This document shows, piece by piece, positions 7,399 to 11,692 of a DNA stretch of 11,692 nt. The DNA is taken from positions 1 through 11,692 of the forward strand of contig JAGCGE010000331.1 in NCBI GenBank assembly GCA_017649745.1, given 5' to 3'. The DNA is from Clostridiales bacterium (GTDB lineage: Bacteria > Bacillota_A > Clostridia > Saccharofermentanales > Saccharofermentanaceae). A model generated the notes under the pieces. It saw nothing but the letters and a program-made list of their open reading frames with translations, was not told where the DNA came from and did no database searches. The translations under genes and the position numbers were made by a program. Within the stretch, counting starts at the first letter, position 1; every line of letters starts with the position of its first letter.

Positions 7399-8181
7399 TC
7401 AAAGTTCCTCCGCGAAGTGCTTCTTAAGCTTATTGAATACGAGGAAGCCTATGATGAGGAAGAATATTCCCAATCCCAAAGCCTCGAGAAGTGTCGACAT
7501 GTCAGGTACCGATGACTCATAAAGAATAGTCCTGTATGCATTGATGACAGGTGTCATCGGATTACAGTGAAGCATTACATACTTGAGTTTCGCAGGAAGA
7601 GCATCGAATCTCGCCTTCGGATAAACAACAGGAGTAAGGTACATCCAAAGCATGGAAAGGATTCCCAGGATGTGCTCGAGATCCCTGAAATAAACTGTCA
7701 AAGCCGAAGTGATCATAGCGATTCCGAGCGCTAGGATATATTCGATGATCATGATTATCGGAAGATATGCAACTCCCAAAGGTTGTACCGGAGTTCTCGA
7801 GAAGAGAACGACAGCAAATACTACTACAAAGCAGAAGAGCATATTAACAAAACAGCTTGTAACATATGATATCGGCAGAACTTCTCTCGGGAAGTAGATC
7901 TTCTTAACAAGATCCTTCTGCGATATGACAGCCGTCGATCCGCCTGTGATCGAAGACTGGAAGAAGATCCACGGAATAAGCGCAACTGTAAGGAACAAGT
8001 AGTATTTGTCAGTACCGCCTGGGATGATATATGTAAATACAAATGAATAAACGAGTATCTGAAACAGAGGGTTCAGGAATGTCCACAAAAAACCAAGGAC
8101 CGATCCCTTGTATCGGCCTCTTAAGTCCTTACGGACAAGACTGACTATCATCTGACGATAAGCCCAGATCTCTTTTAACAT
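7399..8181 (-). CDS. wzm: Polysaccharide ABC-2 exporter permease (Wzm-like)
   Basis: The 260-residue integral membrane protein forms the channel for glycan export with the ATPase encoded next. The N-terminus has LVRKDLRGRYKGSVLGFLW (15-33), a signature of the Wzm/TagG/RgpC group. Six hydrophobic segments lie near 28-53, 58-78, 105-127, 138-163, 168-188 and 230-250. FPREVLP at 97-103, YFRDLEHIL at 164-172 and NPMTPVINAYR at 207-217 are also family-typical. I chose ATG at 8181, which shares one base with the rmd stop (TGATG), with GGAAGGAA upstream. A TTG one codon earlier is open but is a poorer start. The six spans and the adjacency to wzt make the assignment firm. The identity of the cargo glycan is inferred. 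Confidence 0.95.
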   Translation of the reverse strand: MLKEIWAYRQMIVSLVRKDLRGRYKGSVLGFLWTFLNPLFQILVYSFVFTYIIPGGTDKYYLFLTVALIPWIFFQSSITGGSTAVISQKDLVKKIYFPREVLPISYVTSCFVNMLFCFVVVFAVVLFSRTPVQPLGVAYLPIIMIIEYILALGIAMITSALTVYFRDLEHILGILSMLWMYLTPVVYPKARFDALPAKLKYVMLHCNPMTPVINAYRTILYESSVPDMSTLLEALGLGIFFLIIGFLVFNKLKKHFAEEL

Positions 8182-9101
8182 CAATTATTTCCTTCCCTAA
8201 AAGACTCGAGAACGTCCTTGATCGTCTCGAAGATATCGCACTTCGCTTCGAAGCCTGTAGCCTTCTGAAGCTTAGTAATATCGGCTCTTACGTGAACAAG
8301 CTTGTCATCGTCGAGCCTCGAAGGCAAAGTTACCTTAGATGAAGCCAATGGGCTCATCTCGACTAACTTACCTATAATGTCTCTGATATAGAAACTCTTG
8401 CCTGAGCCTACGTTATAGATCTCGCCGCTCTCGCCTTTCTCAGCGATGAGCCTGTAGGCTCTTACTACATCTCTTACATCCGAAAAGTCGCGCCATGAAT
8501 CGAGGTTGCCAAATGTAAAAGTATCGATCTTGCCATTTTCCAGATCAACGATCCTCTGGCAATAATCGGTTACGACAAATCCTGTCTTCTGACCAGGACC
8601 TATATGGTTGAAAGATCTTGTCATGATAACGTCGAGATCATATCTTGACGCCATCATCTTAACGATCTCTTCCTGAGTGTTTTTCGAGATGTCGTATGGT
8701 GATGTGTTATTAAGAGGTGTCTCTTCCGAGATAACACCGTCAACAGCCTTCGAACCGTCATACTGATTCGCTGAACCGATGAGGATGACTCTTGTTTTCG
8801 GGCAGATCTTACGGACTGCCTCAAGGATGTTGACCGAAATGTCGATATTAAGGTGCATGGTAAGAAGGACCTTCTCCCATGAGATGCTCGGAGCAGCCTG
8901 TCCTGCAAGATTAAAGATGATATCAGGAGAAGCTTCCCTGATGATCTCTTCGCTCAGCACAGGGTCCAACATATCGACCTTACGAACGCTCGGATCGGAA
9001 GTGACCGCATCGACAGAGAAGACCTCGTAATCATGAGATTCGAGTTCCTGTCTTAAATATTTACCGGCAAAGCCGTTCGCACCAATCAGAAGTACTCTCA
9101 T
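8181..9101 (-). CDS. rmd: GDP-6-deoxy-D-mannose reductase (GDP-4-keto-6-deoxy-D-mannose to GDP-D-rhamnose)
   Basis: The 306-residue product is an extended short-chain dehydrogenase. The NAD(P)-binding GANGFAG is at 7-13, the active-site serine segment LIGSANQY is at 107-114 and the catalytic YDISK is at 136-140. SFNHIGPGQ at 163-171 is characteristic of Rmd proteins. It reduces the 4-keto sugar made by Gmd to GDP-D-rhamnose in the cytoplasm. It follows gmd with a one-base TGATG overlap and precedes the exporter, as expected for a D-rhamnan operon. GDP-L-fucose synthase is less likely because the NHIGPGQ motif and overall form fit Rmd. A GDP-6-deoxy-D-talose synthase cannot be excluded from sequence alone. 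The start at 9101 was preferred to a TTG one codon earlier. Confidence 0.88.
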   Translation of the reverse strand: MRVLLIGANGFAGKYLRQELESHDYEVFSVDAVTSDPSVRKVDMLDPVLSEEIIREASPDIIFNLAGQAAPSISWEKVLLTMHLNIDISVNILEAVRKICPKTRVILIGSANQYDGSKAVDGVISEETPLNNTSPYDISKNTQEEIVKMMASRYDLDVIMTRSFNHIGPGQKTGFVVTDYCQRIVDLENGKIDTFTFGNLDSWRDFSDVRDVVRAYRLIAEKGESGEIYNVGSGKSFYIRDIIGKLVEMSPLASSKVTLPSRLDDDKLVHVRADITKLQKATGFEAKCDIFETIKDVLESFREGNN

Positions 9102-10126
9102 CAAGCAAGTCCGTTCTCTTTTTTAACGATCTCCAGGTCGTTTCTGACCATTCTCTTTACGAGTTCATTGAAGTCGATCTCGCGCTTCCAGCCAAGGACT
9201 GTCTCAGCCTTTGTAGGATCACCGATGAGGAGATCTACTTCTGCAGGACGGAAGAACTTAGGGTTAACCTTAACAAGTACCTTACCTGTCTTCTTATCAA
9301 CGCCGACTTCGTCAACGCCTTCACCCTGGAATTCAAGATCGATACCGAGTTCCTTAAATGCAACTTCACAGAACTCACGGACTGTTCTTGTCTCGTTAGT
9401 TGCTACAACATAATCGTCAGGCTTATCTGCCTGGAGCATGAGCCACATAGCTCTTACATAATCCTTTGAATGACCCCAGTCACGCTTACTGCTTAAGTTA
9501 CCGAGTTCGAGGTGATCCTCAAGACCGAGGCTGATCTTAGCAGCAGTGTTGGTGATCTTTCTTGTAACGAACTCAAGTCCGCGTCTTTCTGACTCGTGGT
9601 TGAAAAGGATACCGGAGCAAGCGAATACTCCGTAGCTCTCTCTATAGTTCTTTGTTATCCAGTGGCCGTAGAGCTTAGCTACGCCATATGGGGATCTAGG
9701 ATAGAAAGGAGTTGTCTCACACTGAGGAACTGCCTGAACAAGACCGAACATCTCAGATGTGGATGCCTGATAGAACCTAGCTTCAGGCTTAACTGTTCTA
9801 ATTGCTTCGAGCATATTAGTAACACCGATAGCATCGATATTAGCTGTTGCCAAAGGCTGCTCCCATGATGTTGCTACAAAAGACTGTGCAGCAAGGTTAT
9901 ATACTTCGTCAGCCTGTGATATCTTCATCGCAGAGATAAGAGAGATCGGGTCTGTCATATCTGCATAGATGAATGTAACTTTACCTACCAAGTGGTTGGA
10001 ATTACCGTAGTCTGCTACGCTCTTTCTTCTGACGATACCGTAAACCTCGTAACCTTTCTCAAGAAGAAGTTCTGCAAGGTAAGAACCGTCCTGGCCTGTA
10101 ATTCCTGTTATCAATGCTCTTTTCAT
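9101..10126 (-). CDS. gmd: GDP-mannose 4,6-dehydratase
   Basis: The 341-residue enzyme converts GDP-D-mannose to GDP-4-keto-6-deoxy-D-mannose. The cofactor motif TGITGQDG is at 7-14. ASTSEMFG at 121-128 and SPYGVAK at 145-151 supply the catalytic Thr123, Glu125, Tyr147 and Lys151, each offset by nine from the E. coli Gmd residues as I recall them. NHESERRG at 176-183 and FVTRKI at 186-191 are also typical. The start is ATG at 10126, giving the standard MKRALITG beginning, with a strong GGAGGGG (10141-10135) eight bases upstream. An in-frame TTG at 10150 is rejected because it lies upstream of the ribosome site. It is the first gene after the promoter at 10161-10195 and its stop shares one base with the rmd start. 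All catalytic residues are present, so it should be active. Confidence 0.97.
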   Translation of the reverse strand: MKRALITGITGQDGSYLAELLLEKGYEVYGIVRRKSVADYGNSNHLVGKVTFIYADMTDPISLISAMKISQADEVYNLAAQSFVATSWEQPLATANIDAIGVTNMLEAIRTVKPEARFYQASTSEMFGLVQAVPQCETTPFYPRSPYGVAKLYGHWITKNYRESYGVFACSGILFNHESERRGLEFVTRKITNTAAKISLGLEDHLELGNLSSKRDWGHSKDYVRAMWLMLQADKPDDYVVATNETRTVREFCEVAFKELGIDLEFQGEGVDEVGVDKKTGKVLVKVNPKFFRPAEVDLLIGDPTKAETVLGWKREIDFNELVKRMVRNDLEIVKKENGLA

Positions 10127-10134
10127 TAGAAATA

Positions 10135-10141
10135 CCCCTCC
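10135..10141 (-). promoter_or_regulatory. Ribosome binding site of gmd
   Basis: GGAGGGG read on the minus strand lies eight bases before the ATG at 10126. It decides the gmd start, because the alternative TTG at 10150 lies upstream of it. Confidence 0.85.
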
Positions 10142-10144
10142 GGG

Positions 10145-10194
10145 AAACAAATCTTAGTAAACAACTTATTATAGCATAACGAAAAGATTTGTTT
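10145..10194. repeat. Perfect 11-bp inverted repeat flanking the promoter -10 box
   Basis: AAACAAATCTT at 10145-10155 is the exact reverse complement of AAGATTTGTTT at 10184-10194, with 28 bases between the arms. The inner segment contains the extended -10 element, and the right arm overlaps the -35 candidate. Pairing does not continue on either side. It could be a split operator for a dimeric regulator. In a transcript reading through from the upstream gene it could form a weak AT-rich stem. A small invertible segment is possible but would be unusually short. Confidence 0.6.
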
Positions 10195-10195
10195 A
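10161..10195 (-). promoter_or_regulatory. Extended -10 promoter driving the gmd-rmd-wzm-wzt operon
   Basis: On the minus strand a perfect TATAAT (10173-10168) is preceded by TGC (10176-10174), which makes an extended -10 element. A weak -35 candidate TAAACA (10195-10190) lies 16 bases upstream and matches the consensus at four of six positions. The predicted transcription start is near 10161, giving a leader of about 35 bases before the gmd ATG. This is the only clear promoter seen in the window. All genes from gmd to the left edge overlap or are spaced by no more than 9 bases and can be served by it. Read-through from the surface protein gene is also possible, since no convincing terminator separates them. 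Confidence 0.65.
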
Positions 10196-10199
10196 ACCA

Positions 10200-10216
10200 A
10201 TGACTGACACCGTCAT
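10200..10216 (-). other. Short hairpin in the surface-protein/gmd intergenic region
   Basis: ATGAC and GTCAT (10200-10204 and 10212-10216) can pair with a 7-base loop. It lies 19 bases after the stop of the surface protein gene. With only five pairs and no following U-run it does not qualify as a convincing Rho-independent terminator. The rest of the 108-bp intergenic region holds the promoter, the inverted repeat and the gmd ribosome site. Confidence 0.3.
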
Positions 10217-10234
10217 GAGGGCTTTGTTGTGCAT

Positions 10235-11692
10235 TTAGTATGGAAGTATCCTCGATTCCACACATTTATCGACAAACTCAGGGCTTCTCGTGAATCCGTA
10301 TACGACGTCTTTTCGAGAAAGACCACTCTTCATACTGTCGAGCCAGAACTTCTTACCGCCTGCATCAGAAGGACGATCCATGAATGTCATGTAAAGACGC
10401 TCGAGGTACTCCTCGTCGGAGAGATTGTAGCCTTCCATCTCTTCGCTCAGGAAGAAGAATGCGCCTGCCTGCTCACCAGTCATATCGAAGTTAGAAAGAA
10501 GTCCGGCCCAATAATCAAGTCCGCCCTGATCATATGTACGGCCGAGAGCTGTCGTGTAAAGTCTCTCAACAAATCCGTATGTAAGAGAAGTAGGCTTGAT
10601 ATTAACAGTCGGCTTAACGACTCCGCCTGAACGGATGCCGTACTGAGCACATGTATCAGCCCACTCCTGAGACATGATGAAGGAATTAGCGACAGCTTCC
10701 CTGCTCATCGCACCTGATGTAAGCTGCGACATCCAGTAATCCTTACCTGCCTGATCAGGGTCACGGTTGAAGAACGTCTTGTAAAGGATATTGAGGAACT
10801 CGTCATTGCTCGTGTTCCTGTCCTTGAACTCCTGGCTCGTAATGAACAGATTAGCTGCTTCTGCACCCGTATTACTGAAGCTGTAGAGATTATCTGTCCA
10901 CCAGTCGGCACCCTGCTTCTCAGGTTCACGTCCGAGAACGTTCCTGTAAAGTCTCTCGACAAATCCTCTGATCTGCTCCTTGCCGTCAGAGACAGGTGCA
11001 GGAGTAGGAGCCTGAGTAACTGTTGGACTCGGAGAAGGTGAAGGAGTCGGAGGAGGATTCTTGATCTTAAACGTGATATCCTTCGTTCCCTTGTAATTGC
11101 CGATACCCGTGACCGTAATAGTCGCTGTTCCGGCTTTAACATTATTCTTGTAAGTAAGCTTGTAGTCTGTTCCTTCCTTAAGAGCGAGATTACCGTTCTT
11201 CACAGTCAGTGAAGGCTTGATCTCCTTACCGGTGTAAGTCTGGTCTGATATTGAAGAGTAGCTAAGACCTGTGACATTCTTGGCAACGATATTAAAGTAG
11301 ATAGTGAAGGAACCTTCATAGTTACCTATACCCTTAACTTCGATATAAGCTTTTCCGATCGCCTTGTTATCACCGAATGAGACCTTATAATCGGTATTCT
11401 CCTTCATGGCAACAGTACCGTACTTAACTGATACGGAAGGACAGATATAACCGCCTGTATATTCTCTGTCACCCAATGAGTAAGAAGAGAAATCAGAGAT
11501 GTCTTTCTTATTGATAGTAAATGTCTTCGTGATCGTTCCCTTATAGTTGCCCTTACCTGTTACTTTCACGGTAGCAGTTCCGACATTGACGTTACCTGAA
11601 TAAGTTACTTCATACTCGCTTGTCGTAAGATCCTGCTCACCATCAGTAAGCTTAAGGTCGAATGTGATCGAACTACCCGTAAATGTTACAGG
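10235..11692 (-). CDS. Surface protein with Ig-like repeats and two C-terminal DUF4214-type domains (5' end outside window)
   Basis: The frame is open from the right edge to TAA at 10237-10235, giving 485 visible residues; the true start lies beyond the window. A GTG at 11569 is internal to a repeat and is not a start. The visible domain order is: three repeats of 75 residues (1-61 partial, 62-136, 137-211) with conserved G-x-GNY[KE]G; a Pro/Ser/Thr linker (about 212-235); and two DUF4214-type domains (about 244-354 and 374-485). The chain ends within the second domain (ILPY), with no LPXTG, membrane tail or S-layer-homology module visible. The repeats are of a type common in secreted clostridial proteins, so export is expected although the signal peptide is not in view. 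The second DUF4214 copy resembles the one in the Wzt-like ATPase more than it resembles its own neighbour. The function is unknown; adhesion, glycan binding or being a glycosylated acceptor are possible. Confidence 0.88.
   Translation of the reverse strand, partial: PVTFTGSSITFDLKLTDGEQDLTTSEYEVTYSGNVNVGTATVKVTGKGNYKGTITKTFTINKKDISDFSSYSLGDREYTGGYICPSVSVKYGTVAMKENTDYKVSFGDNKAIGKAYIEVKGIGNYEGSFTIYFNIVAKNVTGLSYSSISDQTYTGKEIKPSLTVKNGNLALKEGTDYKLTYKNNVKAGTATITVTGIGNYKGTKDITFKIKNPPPTPSPSPSPTVTQAPTPAPVSDGKEQIRGFVERLYRNVLGREPEKQGADWWTDNLYSFSNTGAEAANLFITSQEFKDRNTSNDEFLNILYKTFFNRDPDQAGKDYWMSQLTSGAMSREAVANSFIMSQEWADTCAQYGIRSGGVVKPTVNIKPTSLTYGFVERLYTTALGRTYDQGGLDYWAGLLSNFDMTGEQAGAFFFLSEEMEGYNLSDEEYLERLYMTFMDRPSDAGGKKFWLDSMKSGLSRKDVVYGFTRSPEFVDKCVESRILPY
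10238..10573 (-). other. DUF4214-type domain, C-terminal copy of the surface protein
   Basis: This covers the last 112 residues of the protein, from FVERLYTTALGR to ILPY. It matches the ATPase insert (6204-6539) at about 60 of 112 positions without gaps. It matches the first copy (10631-10963) at about 43, with one small gap. The counts were made by eye. Confidence 0.82.
10631..10963 (-). other. DUF4214-type domain, first copy of the surface protein
   Basis: It starts FVERLYRNVLGREP and contains FNRDPDQAGKDYW and SFIMSQEW, which follow the LYR..LGR.P...G..YW pattern of DUF4214. It follows the proline-rich linker directly. Confidence 0.82.
11060..11692 (-). repeat. Three tandem 75-residue (225-bp) Ig-like repeats, first one cut by the window edge
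   Basis: The units lie at 11692-11510 (partial), 11509-11285 and 11284-11060. The asparagine of the GNY[KE]G motif recurs at exactly 75-residue spacing (codons at 11548, 11323 and 11098). Each unit carries a Y/F-TG element, a D or E-Y tract before the GNY strand, and ends in a TF-I or YFNI strand, suggesting a beta-sandwich fold. More copies probably lie beyond the right edge. The units have diverged at the amino-acid level, so this is an old duplication. Confidence 0.8.

Noticed and set aside
8181..9101. GDP-L-fucose synthase as the product of the second gene
   Set aside because: The SFNHIGPGQ motif and overall form match GDP-6-deoxy-mannose reductases, and the transporter context fits a D-rhamnan.
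9101..10150. TTG start for gmd at 10150
   Set aside because: The TTG precedes the strong GGAGGGG site at 10141-10135, and the ATG at 10126 gives the normal Gmd N-terminus. Similar TTG codons one position before the rmd and wzm ATGs were also set aside in favour of ATG in TGATG overlaps.
10200..10216. Rho-independent terminator after the surface protein gene
   Set aside because: The stem has only five pairs and there is no U-tract after it, so termination is not supported.
11567..11569. GTG at 11569 as the start of the surface protein
   Set aside because: The frame stays open to the window edge, and the codon falls in the middle of a 75-residue repeat whose first part is clearly present upstream.
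1..11692. CRISPR arrays, tRNA or rRNA genes, insertion sequences
   Set aside because: No regularly spaced short direct repeats, cloverleaf-like segments or transposase motifs were seen, and nearly all bases lie in coding frames of one cluster.

Overview
The window carries one long minus-strand gene cluster for making and exporting a cell-surface polysaccharide. It is read from the right end to the left end, and both terminal genes run off the window. The organism looks like a low-to-mid GC anaerobic Gram-positive (class Clostridia, perhaps a rumen or gut Lachnospiraceae or Saccharofermentans-like lineage). This is inferred from the clostridial-type Ig-like surface repeats, strong GGAGG-type ribosome sites and codon use. 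It is not proven by any marker gene here.

Layout in transcription order: (1) 11692-10235, the C-terminal part of a surface protein with three 75-residue Ig-like repeats, a Pro/Ser/Thr linker and two DUF4214-type domains. (2) 10234-10127, a 108-bp intergenic region with an extended -10 promoter lying between the arms of a perfect 11-bp inverted repeat. (3) gmd and rmd, which turn GDP-mannose into GDP-D-rhamnose. (4) wzm and wzt, the ABC-2 exporter; the ATPase carries an extra DUF4214-type domain between its nucleotide-binding domain and its C-terminal Wzt_C-like domain. (5) A GT4 glycosyltransferase, a coiled-coil SAM methyltransferase, another GT4 enzyme, two small coiled-coil proteins, a third GT4 enzyme, and the first 156 residues of a fourth GT4 enzyme that leaves the window at position 1. 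From gmd onward, neighbouring genes overlap or lie within 9 bases of each other, so they should form one operon. No intergenic stretch exceeds 108 bases.

The gene set resembles ABC-transporter-dependent D-rhamnan assembly, as in the Pseudomonas aeruginosa common polysaccharide antigen, and methyl-capped S-layer glycan assembly in Gram-positives. The likely scheme, partly inferred, is: GDP-D-rhamnose is polymerised by several GT4 enzymes, the chain end is methylated by the coiled-coil methyltransferase, Wzt recognises the finished chain, and Wzm exports it. No initiating transferase, GDP-mannose supply gene or ligase is visible here.

Two features go beyond the textbook system. First, the exporter ATPase and the adjacent surface protein share a DUF4214-type domain, about 60 identical residues of 112 without a gap. 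Second, three proteins of the operon (the methyltransferase and the two small proteins) share a module made of a basic amphipathic helix, a P-x(5-6)-Q-N-x-x-[ND] motif and a coiled coil. This suggests a multi-protein membrane-bound capping or chain-length complex.
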